64,000 nucleotides of DNA from an uncultured Clostridia bacterium (GTDB lineage: Bacteria > Bacillota > Clostridia > Oscillospirales > Ruminococcaceae). Made by a program: the position numbers and the translations under genes. Every line of letters starts with the position of its first letter. Positions within the stretch are counted from its first letter, which is position 1. The notes beneath the pieces were generated by a model. It saw nothing but the letters and a program-made list of their open reading frames with translations, did not search any database and was not told the origin of the DNA. Below are positions 17,905 through 27,068 of this stretch, in pieces. Where the stretch lies: contig CALWNU010000042.1 of NCBI GenBank assembly GCA_944382905.1, forward strand, positions 61,994 to 125,993, given 5' to 3'.

Positions 17905-18828
17905 TTAGGCTTTTTTTGTTTTCGGCTGCTGCGTCCTCCCCTTCCAGGAAACCCACAGCTCCGGCGCCAGGCAAATAGAAGAGAATAGCCCGGCAATCAT
18001 CCCGACAATCATCGGGAACGCAAAAGAAATAATGGAATCCAATTGGTAAACCACAGCGACAACACAAACCGTCAGTAACGCAATCATAGTCGTGATGGTG
18101 GTCATCACGCTCCGTTTCAGCGTTTGATTGATGCTGGTATTGACCAGTTCATCCAAGGGGGTCGTTCCACCCATCAGACGTTTGTTCTCTCGCACGCGGT
18201 CGTAAATGACAATCGTGTTATTGATGGAGTAACCCAAAATGGTCAATGCCGCTGCAATAAAGTTATCGTTCAACGGGATCTGCAAGAACAAAAAGGTGGC
18301 AAACACCCAGATCATGTCATGAACCAGCGCCACAACACACATAGCCCCGGCAGACCATCCGCCAATCTTGCGGAACCGAAACGCGATATATACTACCATC
18401 AGCAAAGATGCAAACGCTACTGCTACCAAACATTTGGTGAAGAATTCCTTCCCCATCGTCGGGTCCACATTGTCGGTTTCCTCGATTTCAAGCTGGTTGT
18501 CCGGGAACTGCTCCTTCAGCGCCTGGGTAAGCTGTTCGTGCGTTTCAGTCGTCAGGTTGTTGGTTCCGGCCACCGTGATGACCACCGAGTGGATTCCGCT
18601 GGAGACATCCTGCGACTCCTGCACATTCACGTTACCCACAATTTCCTGAGCGACGCTGGCAACCGAAGCGGTGGAAAGATCCCCCGTATAGGAATAGGTA
18701 ATCATCGATCCGCCTTTAAACTGAATGTCCATCGGGACACCCAAGAGGATGGCGGTGAGGAAAATAATGATCATTCCTGCCGCAGCAATGCCATAAAACC
18801 ATTTCCGTTTTCCTACAAAATTTATCAT
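17905..18828 (-). CDS. secF: Protein-export membrane protein SecF
   Basis: 307 residues, six membrane segments with one large external loop after helix 1. MDIQFKGGSMITYSYTG is the conserved FxGG region, and VVYIAFRFRKIGGWSAG and NDTIVIYDRVRE-type residues (INNTIVIYDRVRENKR) identify SecF. It works with SecD to pull preproteins out of the translocon using ion gradients. The start overlaps the secD stop (TAATG), so the two are coupled. Confidence 0.95.
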   Translation of the reverse strand: MINFVGKRKWFYGIAAAGMIIIFLTAILLGVPMDIQFKGGSMITYSYTGDLSTASVASVAQEIVGNVNVQESQDVSSGIHSVVITVAGTNNLTTETHEQLTQALKEQFPDNQLEIEETDNVDPTMGKEFFTKCLVAVAFASLLMVVYIAFRFRKIGGWSAGAMCVVALVHDMIWVFATFLFLQIPLNDNFIAAALTILGYSINNTIVIYDRVRENKRLMGGTTPLDELVNTSINQTLKRSVMTTITTMIALLTVCVVAVVYQLDSIISFAFPMIVGMIAGLFSSICLAPELWVSWKGRTQQPKTKKA

Positions 18829-20219
18829 TATTTCTCACCTCCGTACAGCCATGCCTTGCGGAAGGGTTTGAATTTCGACAAGGATTTGAGCATGAGCCGG
18901 GAAGCCGTAACGCCCATAATAAAGTTCATGACAATACCCACCAGCAGCGTGTAGCCGAAGGAATAAATCGTCCCTGCCGTAGAAGCGCCGAACGCAAAGA
19001 AAACAGGCGACAGCAGCGTGGCAAAAATGCTATCGGTAGGTCCAAACGCCCCCATCAGAATAATCGCTACAAAAATAACGGTAATATTCCCGTCGAAAAT
19101 GGCGGTAAACCCTCTCTTATACCCGATATTCAACGCGCTCTCCAGCGATTTGCCCGCTTGCAGTTCTTCCTTGATGCGCTCCGCCGTAATGATATTGGCG
19201 TCTACGCCAACACCCAGCGAAAGGATAATACCGGCAATACCGGGCAGCGTCAAAGTAAAGCTGGGAATCGTGGCAAAAAAGCCGGTAATGGCCATGATCG
19301 ACCCCGTCAGCTGGCCAAGCAGGGCGATATTCGCCACAAATCCGGGCAAGCGGTAGAACACAATCATGAAAATAGCGACCAGGACAAATGCAATGGCACC
19401 CGCTAGGACCATCGCGTCTTTCGCTCCCATGCCCAAAGTAGCGGAGATGGAGCGGAAGTTTTCTGTCTCCAGCTTGAACGGCAATGCGCCGCCGTTGATC
19501 TTATTGGCCAGATCGGTAGCGGATTCCAATGTGAAATTCCCCGAAATGCTGGCAGAACCATCCGTGATCTGGGTGCTTACCGTCGGGTAGGAGATGATAT
19601 TGTCATCCATCCAGATCGAGATCGGAATATTGGTCCCGGCCAGCCGTCCCGTTGCCTCGGCGAAAGCCGTAACCCCGGAATCTTCCAGCTTCAGCAAAAC
19701 CACATACTGGTTGTTCTCGTCCACCCCTACGGAAGCTTCTTTGACGTCGCTTCCCGTCAGGATGATTTTTTCCGCCGTCGTGCCAGTGGGTTTCCCTTCA
19801 CTGTCCACCTCATACCCTTCCCGGAAGGTCAAAAGCGCGGTCTCACCCAATTCGGCAACAGCCTTTTCCGGATCAAAATCGGTTTCGTCCTCTTTCCACG
19901 GGAACCGGACGATCACACGGTTTTTATTCAAATCCGTATATACCTCGTAGTCTGTAATGTTCTGATTGACCAGACGCAGCTTGATGATTGATTCTGCCGC
20001 CGCCATCTGCTCTTCCGTGGGATCGACATCTGCAGGCGCGGTAAAGGTTACGTCTACGCCCCCTCGAATATCAATGCCCCATCGGATATCGTCCGCGCCC
20101 TTAATTATCGTCTTTTCCACATCTCCAAAATAGGAAGTGATGCCGAAAAAAGACAAATAAGTAAGGACTGCAATCAATACGACAACGATGAAAAATACTG
20201 GTTTTCCCACTCGCTTCAT
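18828..20219 (-). CDS. secD: Protein-export membrane protein SecD
   Basis: 463 residues. N-terminal helix, DDIRWGIDIRGGVDVTF (the RGG signature), the P1 external domain, then five helices with GVGVDANIITAERIKEEL. ATG at 20219 was chosen because GGAGG lies seven bases upstream; the TTG two codons earlier is too close to it. Forms one transcript with secF and ends at the terminator before 17900. Confidence 0.95.
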   Translation of the reverse strand: MKRVGKPVFFIVVVLIAVLTYLSFFGITSYFGDVEKTIIKGADDIRWGIDIRGGVDVTFTAPADVDPTEEQMAAAESIIKLRLVNQNITDYEVYTDLNKNRVIVRFPWKEDETDFDPEKAVAELGETALLTFREGYEVDSEGKPTGTTAEKIILTGSDVKEASVGVDENNQYVVLLKLEDSGVTAFAEATGRLAGTNIPISIWMDDNIISYPTVSTQITDGSASISGNFTLESATDLANKINGGALPFKLETENFRSISATLGMGAKDAMVLAGAIAFVLVAIFMIVFYRLPGFVANIALLGQLTGSIMAITGFFATIPSFTLTLPGIAGIILSLGVGVDANIITAERIKEELQAGKSLESALNIGYKRGFTAIFDGNITVIFVAIILMGAFGPTDSIFATLLSPVFFAFGASTAGTIYSFGYTLLVGIVMNFIMGVTASRLMLKSLSKFKPFRKAWLYGGEK

Positions 20220-20375
20220 GTGCAATCCTCCAATGTTCTTCTATGCCCTGCTCTTTTTGGACAGGAGAATTCTCAGCCTGTCCGAGCCTGACATTCATAA
20301 GCTTGATTATAGGGGAAAAAACAGGAAAAGTCAACAAAGAATCTGCCTGGTCCCTGCCCAGTTTTTCAAAAATAG

Positions 20376-20414
20376 CAAAAAAGAGACGGTCCAAAAGGCG
20401 CCGTCTCTTTTTTC
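20376..20414. terminator. Terminator downstream of purB
   Basis: AAAAAAGAGACGG / CCGTCTCTTTTTT with an 11-base loop. Confidence 0.85.
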
Positions 20415-20420
20415 TTTTTA

Positions 20421-21851
20421 TTAAACGCTCAACTGTACCTTTTCACCCAAAACATCCCGGTTTGCCTCTAAAATGGGCCGAACCTGGTCGTTGATAAATT
20501 CTTCGGTCTGTTCTACGCTGCGGCCTACGTAATGGATCGGCTTCAACACGCCTTCCAATTCCTCTTTTGTAATCTGAAACGCGGGGTCGGCGCAAATCCG
20601 GTCGATCATATCGTTCTCCAACCCTTCCTCCTTCACGCGTTTGGCCGCTGCCAATGCGTGGACGCGCAGCTTTTCATGCAGCTGCTGGCGATCTCCGCCT
20701 TTTTTCACGGCGCTCATCATGATATTCTCCGTGGCCATAAACGGCAGTTCCCGCATGACCCGCTGCTCAACCACCTTGGGATAAACCACCAACCCGTCGC
20801 AGACATTCATCATGATATTCAAGATAGAGTCTACCGCCAAAAACCCTTCGGCCACCGAAATCCGTTTGTTTGCCGAATCGTCCAAGGTGCGTTCAAACCA
20901 CTGGGTCGCCGCAGTAAACGCTGGATTGAGCGTATCGATGATCACATAGCGGGCCAAAGCGCAAATTCGCTCGCTACGCATGGGGTTGCGTTTATACGGC
21001 ATGGCCGAAGACCCAATCTGATGTGCTTCAAAGGGTTCTTCCATCTCTTTGAAGTTCTGGAGAATGCGCAGATCATTGGCAAATTTGCTGGCGCTTTGTG
21101 CGATGCCGCCAAGGGTGCTCAACACTTGAGCATCCACCTTGCGGGAATACGTCTGCCCCGAAACCGGAACCACCTGGTCAAATCCCATTTCGTTTGCGAT
21201 CATCTGCTCAAGCTTCTTAATTTTATCCGAATCCCCGTCAAACAGTTCCACAAAGCTGGCCTGGGTCCCGGTGGTCCCTTTCGAACCCAGCAGGCGGAAA
21301 TGTTCCAACCGGTAGTCTATTTCTTCCAAATCCATCAGCAATTCGTTGATCCAAAGCGTTGCGCGTTTTCCCACAGTAGTCAGCTGTGCCGGCTGCAAAT
21401 GAGTATAGGCCAGCGCAGGCATTTCTTTATAACGCAGCGCAAAATCAGAAAGCAGCGAGATAACATTCAGCAGTTTGCGTTTGACAACTTTCATCGCTTC
21501 CCGCATGGTGATGATATCCGTATTATCCCCCACATAGCAAGACGTCGCCCCCAAATGGATGATCCCGCTGGCCTTGGGACACTGGACCCCATAAGCATAT
21601 ACGTGGCTCATCACATCATGGCGGACTTCCTTTTCCCGGGCTTCCGCGACTTCGTAATTGATATCGTCCTGATGGGCTTCCAGCTCTGCAATCTGCTCGT
21701 CGGTAATCGCAAGACCCAGTTGTTTTTCCGCACGGGCCAGCGCAATCCACAACCGCCGCCATGTTTTAAATTTAAACTCCGCGGAAAACAGATACTGCAT
21801 TTCCTTGCTGGCATACCGGGTCCCAAACGGGCTTTCGTAATTTGTCCTCAT
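20421..21851 (-). CDS. purB: Adenylosuccinate lyase
   Basis: 476 residues. Fumarase/aspartase-superfamily enzyme of purine synthesis: SAICAR to AICAR + fumarate, and adenylosuccinate to AMP + fumarate. The superfamily signature reads GSSAMPYKRNPMRSE near residue 290, and YTHLQPAQLTTVGKR carries the catalytic His region. The length matches the longer Clostridia form. Single-gene transcript with its own promoter. The AICAR step links it to the ZTP signal sensed upstream of pflB. Confidence 0.95.
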   Translation of the reverse strand: MRTNYESPFGTRYASKEMQYLFSAEFKFKTWRRLWIALARAEKQLGLAITDEQIAELEAHQDDINYEVAEAREKEVRHDVMSHVYAYGVQCPKASGIIHLGATSCYVGDNTDIITMREAMKVVKRKLLNVISLLSDFALRYKEMPALAYTHLQPAQLTTVGKRATLWINELLMDLEEIDYRLEHFRLLGSKGTTGTQASFVELFDGDSDKIKKLEQMIANEMGFDQVVPVSGQTYSRKVDAQVLSTLGGIAQSASKFANDLRILQNFKEMEEPFEAHQIGSSAMPYKRNPMRSERICALARYVIIDTLNPAFTAATQWFERTLDDSANKRISVAEGFLAVDSILNIMMNVCDGLVVYPKVVEQRVMRELPFMATENIMMSAVKKGGDRQQLHEKLRVHALAAAKRVKEEGLENDMIDRICADPAFQITKEELEGVLKPIHYVGRSVEQTEEFINDQVRPILEANRDVLGEKVQLSV

Positions 21852-21985
21852 TGCTTTTCATCCTCCATCTGTTCTCATCCAAACCCCTTCTGCCGTGGCA
21901 GGCGCCACCGCCTGCAACAGGCCCGGACAAGACTGGCCAAACGTTTTTTTCCCTTTTTTGGCAAAAAACCGTTTCAAATGATGTC

Positions 21986-22015
21986 ATTATAGCACAAATC
22001 CCGGTAATGTGGCAA
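21986..22015 (-). promoter_or_regulatory. Probable purB promoter
   Basis: Minus strand TTGCCA (22010-22015), 18-base spacer, TATAAT (21986-21991). The leader of about 130 bases contains G/C-rich hairpin potential but no riboswitch or PurR box that I recognise. Confidence 0.6.
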
Positions 22016-22130
22016 TGCTTATTTTGCCTTTCATAATTGAACCGCCAAAAGGAATTTTAATAAAGCGGACTGTTTTTTGAAAACGGTTTTGTCTTGCGTG
22101 CGGCTATCATCAAAAAAGGAGTTGATTGCA

Positions 22131-23354
22131 TTGGACCATTGCAAAATAAAAAAGTGGATTCATGTACTTAGCATTTCCCTTTTCAGTCTATCCATCCCGT
22201 TTTTCGCCATGATCGGCTATTTGGATCATGCGCTGCCCGATTTGTACCGCGAGGGGGATTCCGCTTTGTTTTCCATCGCTTCCCGCCCTTACCTACAGGC
22301 GGAATCCATGCCGGCCGGCCAATCTGGCGCGCCTGTTTCCGTTGCAAGGACAAACGCCGAGGTACTCCGTTTAAAACTTTTCGGCATTTTTCCCATCAAG
22401 TCGGTCACTGTACAGCAAACACAAACCGTAATGCTGGCCCCTTGCGGCACGCCATTTGGGATTAAAATGGTCACAGACGGGGTTCTAGTCGTAGGAATGA
22501 GCAACCTGGAAACCCAGCAGGGTTCGGCAAACCCCGCCAAAGACGCAGGGTTGGAAATCGGCGACGTCCTCTGTTCTTTGGACGGCCAGCCCGTTCAAAG
22601 CAATGAAGACGTTTCCCGCATCATTTCCGATTGCGGCGGCCGGCAGGTGGAGTGCGTTTACCGGCGGGACGGCGTTACCCATACTACCTGGCTGACCCCC
22701 ATGCAAAGCCTTGCCGGAAGCGCCTACCGCATCGGCATTTGGGTACGGGATTCCACCGCGGGAATCGGCACCTTGACCTACTGCGATTTTTCCCAGGGCA
22801 CCTTCGCAGGCCTGGGTCATGGCGTATGCGACGTTGACACTGGAGAACTGATGCCGCTGATGAGCGGGGAAATCGTCGGGGTGACCATAAACGAGATCGT
22901 CAAAGGGCAGGCAGGCACCCCCGGTGAGCTGCGGGGCGTTTTCCACGAGGAAAACCGCATCGGGACCCTCACTGCCAACCGGGATACCGGAGTATTCGGC
23001 GATTTGCTGCTGGACAGCGCCAACCCGTATTTGCTCCCCATGGCATTCCGCCAGCAGGTCCAAGAAGGCGCTGCCCAAATCCTGACCACCATCGACGGGA
23101 ATACGCCGCAGCTGTTTGACATCACCATCGAAAAAATCTCTTTCGCCCAGGATACCCCAACCAAAAATATGATTATCCGCATTACCGATCCGGACTTGCT
23201 CGCCCAAACTGGAGGCATCGTCCAGGGGATGAGCGGCAGCCCCATCCTGCAAAACGGCATGTTGGTCGGCGCTGTCACCCATGTTTTTGTCAACGACCCC
23301 ACCAAAGGCTACGGCATTTTTGCAGAAAACATGTACTTTGACGCTGCCTCCTGA
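22131..23354 (+). CDS. spoIVB: SpoIVB peptidase, sporulation sigma-K/late-stage signalling protease
   Basis: 407 residues. One N-terminal membrane helix, a PDZ domain (residues about 120-205, GLEIGDVLCSLDGQPVQ), then the S55 serine protease domain with GLGHGVCD (catalytic His) and GIVQGMSGSPIL (residues 363-373). In Bacillus it is made in the forespore and cleaves SpoIVFA/SpoIIQ to trigger pro-sigma-K processing. The TTG at 22131 was chosen because AAAGGAG lies nine bases upstream. No clear sigma-F/G promoter could be fixed in the 115 bases before it. It stands alone here, without the recN that often precedes it. Confidence 0.93.
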   Translation: MDHCKIKKWIHVLSISLFSLSIPFFAMIGYLDHALPDLYREGDSALFSIASRPYLQAESMPAGQSGAPVSVARTNAEVLRLKLFGIFPIKSVTVQQTQTVMLAPCGTPFGIKMVTDGVLVVGMSNLETQQGSANPAKDAGLEIGDVLCSLDGQPVQSNEDVSRIISDCGGRQVECVYRRDGVTHTTWLTPMQSLAGSAYRIGIWVRDSTAGIGTLTYCDFSQGTFAGLGHGVCDVDTGELMPLMSGEIVGVTINEIVKGQAGTPGELRGVFHEENRIGTLTANRDTGVFGDLLLDSANPYLLPMAFRQQVQEGAAQILTTIDGNTPQLFDITIEKISFAQDTPTKNMIIRITDPDLLAQTGGIVQGMSGSPILQNGMLVGAVTHVFVNDPTKGYGIFAENMYFDAAS

Positions 23355-23466
23355 AACCAGGAAATGATGGGAATTTCTAGGATATTTTCACATTTTCTTG
23401 GCATTTAATCTAGTTTTTCCTCTTCCTTTTTACAAAAGATAATGTATTCTTACAACAGCGCTGTCA

Positions 23467-23495
23467 TTGTGTAAAGCACTAAAAAGTGCTATACT
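23467..23495 (+). promoter_or_regulatory. Promoter with palindromic operator, 2-oxoacid oxidoreductase operon
   Basis: TTGTGT (23467-23472), 17-base spacer, TATACT (23490-23495). The spacer contains a perfect inverted repeat AGCACT-AAAA-AGTGCT (23475-23490). A second palindrome, ACAGCGCTGT, lies just upstream at 23455-23464. The placement suggests repression by a dimeric regulator; which one is unknown. Confidence 0.65.
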
Positions 23496-23522
23496 AAAAA
23501 AATAATCAAAAGGGGGGATCCA

Positions 23523-24218
23523 ATGATTGATCGATTAAATCGCTTGACGATTGTAACCGGACATTATGGAAGCGGCAAAACCAATCTGGCAGTAAATCTG
23601 GCGGTAGACCTGTTTCGGTCCGGCAAAAAAGTGGTACTGGTCGATTTGGACATCGTTAACCCCTATTTTCGTTCCGCTGATTTCAAAAACCAGCTGACCG
23701 GAATGGGGATCGAGATGATCTGCCCGATTTATGCCAACACCAACTTGGACATTCCCGCTTTGGGGGCGGATATTTACTCCGTCTTCCGAGAGGGAGACGA
23801 CCGGTATGTCATCCTCGACGTAGGAGGAGACGACGCCGGGGCTGCCGCGCTTGGAAGATATGCCGGGATGATCCAGGCGGAAGCATTTTCGCTTTTATAT
23901 GTGGTCAACCGCTACCGGTACCTGACTCAACAGCCGGAAGATGCGGTGCAGATCCTGCGGGAAATTGAAGCGACGTCCCGCCTGCCGGCGACAGGGATCG
24001 TCAACAATTCCAATCTTGGCAGCCAAACCACCGAAGCAGACGTAAAGGCATCTCTGGAATACGGAGAAGCCGTTGCCAAGTTGGCGGGCGTACCCTTGTT
24101 TGCCAACGCTGTCAAACGCAGTTTGGCGGACAATCTCGCCGGCGGCTTGGTGTATCCGGTGGATATTTTTGTAGTTCCCCCTTGGGAGCAACCCGATTTA
24201 TTTTCAGAAAATGTGTAA
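23523..24218 (+). CDS. P-loop ATPase (ParA/MinD-like) of the oxidoreductase operon
   Basis: 231 residues. Walker A GHYGSGKT at residues 13-20, then VVLVDLDIVNPYFRSADF, and a Walker B-like YVILDVGGDDAG. The fold is of the SIMIBI/CobQ-like class. Similar stand-alone ATPases sit upstream of korDABC-type operons in Clostridia, as here; a maturation or metal/cluster-insertion role is only a guess. It is 13 bases before the ferredoxin subunit gene. GGGGGG before ATG 23523 serves as ribosome binding site. Confidence 0.8.
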   Translation: MIDRLNRLTIVTGHYGSGKTNLAVNLAVDLFRSGKKVVLVDLDIVNPYFRSADFKNQLTGMGIEMICPIYANTNLDIPALGADIYSVFREGDDRYVILDVGGDDAGAAALGRYAGMIQAEAFSLLYVVNRYRYLTQQPEDAVQILREIEATSRLPATGIVNNSNLGSQTTEADVKASLEYGEAVAKLAGVPLFANAVKRSLADNLAGGLVYPVDIFVVPPWEQPDLFSENV

Positions 24219-24231
24219 AAGGAGGATCGTG

Positions 24232-24438
24232 ATGGCGAAGGTAATCATTTCGGAAAATGTATGTAAAGGCTGCGGGCTTTGCGTATCTGTGTGCCCGAAA
24301 AAGATTCTGGTTCTGGCGCACGAAACCTTAAACGCCAAAGGATATCATCCGGCGCAGGTTACCGATATGGAGCAGTGCATTGGGTGCGCCATGTGCGCGA
24401 CCATGTGCCCGGACTGTGCAATTCAAGTGGAAAGGTAG
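24232..24438 (+). CDS. 2-oxoacid:ferredoxin oxidoreductase, ferredoxin (delta) subunit
   Basis: 68 residues with two [4Fe-4S] motifs, CKGCGLCVSVCP and CIGCAMCATMCP. Delivers electrons from the TPP subunit to free ferredoxin. ATG at 24232 has GGAGG six bases upstream. First of four overlapping oxidoreductase subunit genes. Confidence 0.93.
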   Translation: MAKVIISENVCKGCGLCVSVCPKKILVLAHETLNAKGYHPAQVTDMEQCIGCAMCATMCPDCAIQVER

Positions 24439-24446
24439 TGAACATT

Positions 24447-25511
24447 TTGGCAGAACGTGTATTGATGAAGGGAAATGAAGCGCTGGCTGAAGCTGCCATC
24501 AAAAGCGGATGCCGCCATTTCTTCGGATACCCGATTACCCCCCAGACGGAGGTCGCCGCTTATATGGCAAAAAGAATGCCGAAAATCGGTGGGACCTATT
24601 TGCAGGCGGAATCGGAAATCGCCGCAATCAACATGGTATTGGGCGCGGCCTCGGCAGGGGTACGGGCAATGACTTCTTCCTCCTCCCCTGGCATTTCTTT
24701 GAAAACCGAAGGGATTTCTTACATAGCTGGTTCCGACCTGCCCTGTCTGATTATCAACGTACAGCGCGGCGGCCCCGGATTGGGCGGTATCCAGCCTTCC
24801 CAGGCGGATTATTGGCAGGCGACCCGTGCCACCGGGCACGGGGACTTCCACATTTTGGTCTTTGCTCCTTCTACCATCCAGGAGATGGTGGACCTGGTTT
24901 ACACCGCTTATGATAAAGCGGATGAGTACAGAATGCCTGCCATGATCCTGGCCGATGGCATGCTCGGCCAAATGATGGAGCCGGTAGAGTTTCCGGAGCG
25001 GGAGGCGGATCATCTGATCGAAAAGCCCTGGGCGACCACCGGGCATCAGAACAAACGTCCGCACAATATCGTCAATTCCCTGTACTTGGATCCCAACGAA
25101 CTGGAGCAAAAGGTTCGGGAGCGCTTTCAACGGTATGAAATCATCAAGGAAAAAGAACCTATGGCGGAAGAGTATCTGGTAGAAGACGCGCAGATTGTCC
25201 TTGTCAGCTTCGGCGCTACTTCCAGAATTGTAAAAAGCGCGGTAAACACCGCCCGGTCCATGGGCATCAAGGCTGGAATGATCCGCCCGATCACCTTGTG
25301 GCCGTTCCCGGAAAAGGTCATTCAAAAAGCGGCGGAAACCGCGTCCAGCTTTTTGAGCGTTGAAATGAATATGGGGCAGATGGTCGATGACGTTCGGTTG
25401 GCTGTCAACGGCAAAAAGCCTGTCTATTTCTTTGGACGCACCGGCGGGATCATCCCGTCTCCTGCGGAAGTCCTGGCCCAAATCCAGAAGATCATGGGAG
25501 GTGCGAAATAA
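24447..25511 (+). CDS. 2-oxoacid:ferredoxin oxidoreductase, alpha subunit
   Basis: 354 residues, KorA/VorA type. The start region MKGNEALAEAAIKSGCRHFFGYPITPQTE carries the family signature, with SSSSPGISLKTEGISYI and NVQRGGPGLGG following. It binds the TPP pyrimidine and CoA side. The substrate may be 2-oxoglutarate or branched 2-oxoacids; sequence alone does not decide. TTG at 24447 is my choice, with AAAGG 11 bases upstream; a GTG at 24438 overlapping the previous stop (TAGTG) is equally possible, and ATG at 24465 is the third option. Confidence 0.9.
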   Translation: MAERVLMKGNEALAEAAIKSGCRHFFGYPITPQTEVAAYMAKRMPKIGGTYLQAESEIAAINMVLGAASAGVRAMTSSSSPGISLKTEGISYIAGSDLPCLIINVQRGGPGLGGIQPSQADYWQATRATGHGDFHILVFAPSTIQEMVDLVYTAYDKADEYRMPAMILADGMLGQMMEPVEFPEREADHLIEKPWATTGHQNKRPHNIVNSLYLDPNELEQKVRERFQRYEIIKEKEPMAEEYLVEDAQIVLVSFGATSRIVKSAVNTARSMGIKAGMIRPITLWPFPEKVIQKAAETASSFLSVEMNMGQMVDDVRLAVNGKKPVYFFGRTGGIIPSPAEVLAQIQKIMGGAK

Positions 25512-26260
25512 TGGCGATTGTATTTCAAAAGCCCAAAACGTTGACCGACGCCACGCTGCATTATTGTCCCGGCTGTACCCACGGTATCATCCACACGCTG
25601 GTGGCCCAGGCGATCGAAGAGCTTGGCATCGAGGGCAAAACCATCGGCGTCGCGCCGGTTGGCTGCGCGGTAATGGCTTATAATTATTTTACCTGCGATA
25701 TGGTTGAAGCGGCGCATGGCCGTGCACCGGCGGTTGCCACTGGATTGAAGCGCGCGCTTCCGGACAATATCGTCTTTACCTATCAAGGCGACGGCGACTT
25801 GGCGGCAATCGGTACTGCGGAAACAGTCCATTCCGCAACCCGCGGCGAAAACATTACCGTCATCTTTGTCAACAACGCAATTTACGGGATGACGGGCGGC
25901 CAGATGGCGCCTACCAGCCTGCCCGGGCAAATCACCCAGACCACTCCGTATGGCAGAGATACCGCCACGGCAGGATATCCTGTCCGGATTTGTGAAATGT
26001 TGTCTACTCTGGATGGCGTTGCGTACGCGGAACGTGTTTCGGTGGACAGCGTTCCCAATATTCGCAAAGCAAGAGCTGCTATCAAAAAAGCGTTTGAGAA
26101 TCAGGTCAACAAAAAAGGATTTTCGATTGTGGAAGTTCTCTCCTCCTGCCCCACCAACTGGGGGCTGACGCCGGTAGAAGCGCTGGATTGGCTGCGGGAA
26201 AACATGATTCCCTACTATCCGCTCGGCGTTTACAAAGATAAGACGGGAGGCGACAAGTAA
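25511..26260 (+). CDS. 2-oxoacid:ferredoxin oxidoreductase, beta (TPP) subunit
   Basis: 249 residues. HYCPGCTHGIIHTLVAQ is the conserved CPGC...H opening, GVAPVGCAVMAYNYF follows, and [19 protein letters not shown] with NNAIYGMTGGQM is the TPP-Mg motif (GDGD...N). Starts in a TAATG overlap with the alpha gene. Makes acyl-CoA + CO2 + reduced ferredoxin with the other subunits. Confidence 0.93.
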   Translation: MAIVFQKPKTLTDATLHYCPGCTHGIIHTLVAQAIEELGIEGKTIGVAPVGCAVMAYNYFTCDMVEAAHGRAPAVATGLKRALPDNIVFTYQGDGDLAAIGTAETVHSATRGENITVIFVNNAIYGMTGGQMAPTSLPGQITQTTPYGRDTATAGYPVRICEMLSTLDGVAYAERVSVDSVPNIRKARAAIKKAFENQVNKKGFSIVEVLSSCPTNWGLTPVEALDWLRENMIPYYPLGVYKDKTGGDK

Positions 26261-26793
26261 TGGCACTGACAAACTTTTTGCTGGCTGGCTTCGGCGGGCA
26301 GGGCATCTTATTTTCCGGGAAGGTCATTGCTTATTCCGGATTGATGGATGGAAAAGAAGTTTCCTGGCTTCCCTCCTATGGGCCGGAAATGCGCGGCGGA
26401 ACCGCAAACTGCAGCGTCTGCATCTCCGACGAACCCATCGGGTCCCCGCTGGTGCTGACGCCGGACATCCTGATGGCGATGAACCTGCAGTCGTATGATA
26501 AATTTATTCATTCTGTGGCGCCCGGCGGCATGGCGATTATCGACAGCACTTTGATCGACAAAAAAACCGACCGTACGGATATTACCGCAGTTTATGTTCC
26601 CGCTACCGCTTTGGCAAGCGATCATGACTTGCAGGGGTTGGCGAACATTATTTTGATTGGCACCATGCTCAAACATGCGCCGTTTGCAGATTTTGAAGCG
26701 GTGGAAAAAGCGATCCAGAAATGCGTTCCGCCGCGGAAAAGCCATTTGATCGAAGCAAACCTGCGCGCGATCAAGTTGGGGATGGAATATTAA
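26260..26793 (+). CDS. 2-oxoacid:ferredoxin oxidoreductase, gamma subunit
   Basis: 177 residues. N terminus NFLLAGFGGQGILFSGKVIAY has the GxGGQG loop. SWLPSYGPEMRGGTANCSV is the conserved gamma-subunit segment. Starts in a TAATG overlap with the TPP subunit gene and ends the operon. No strong terminator is seen straight after it; a hairpin occurs at 27012, beyond the small gene at 26915. Confidence 0.93.
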   Translation: MALTNFLLAGFGGQGILFSGKVIAYSGLMDGKEVSWLPSYGPEMRGGTANCSVCISDEPIGSPLVLTPDILMAMNLQSYDKFIHSVAPGGMAIIDSTLIDKKTDRTDITAVYVPATALASDHDLQGLANIILIGTMLKHAPFADFEAVEKAIQKCVPPRKSHLIEANLRAIKLGMEY

Positions 26794-26914
26794 TCTAGTT
26801 GCTGTGACTTTTCGTTTTTTCCCGATCCGGTTGTATAAAACCGCTCCTCCTGAGACATACTTGTTATCGAGGGATGGAATCTCTCCTCTCTCGATTAATT
26901 AGGAGGTGACATTC

Positions 26915-26998
26915 ATGCAGGAAACGAAAAATAATAAGCAGCAGAACCAACAAAAACAGCAAAATCAGCAAAACCCCAGCAAAGAAGAAAACAAATAG
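26915..26998 (+). CDS. Tiny Gln/Asn/Lys-rich protein, 27 aa
   Basis: ATG at 26915 follows a perfect AGGAGGTGAC at ideal spacing; the frame of 27 codons ends 14 bases before a strong terminator. The sequence is almost only Q, N, K and E (KQQNQQKQQNQQ in the middle), hydrophilic and probably disordered. Ultra-short, polar proteins behind strong ribosome binding sites in spore formers can be spore proteins, but no SASP motif is visible. The near-perfect translation signals and terminator argue it is real. Confidence 0.6.
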   Translation: MQETKNNKQQNQQKQQNQQNPSKEENK

Positions 26999-27011
26999 CA
27001 ACCTGATCATA

Positions 27012-27053
27012 AAATAACCCGGGAGAAACCATTTTCTCCCGGGTTATTTTTTT
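27012..27053. terminator. Bidirectional terminator
   Basis: AACCCGGGAGAAA / TTTCTCCCGGGTT with loop CCAT and T-run, between the 27-aa gene and convergent radC. Confidence 0.9.
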
Positions 27054-27068
27054 CCAATGGGAAAACAC

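Noticed and set aside
20532..21992. 486-codon plus-strand frame opposite purB
   Set aside because: Same explanation: antisense to a certain gene, no ribosome site, low-complexity His-rich product.
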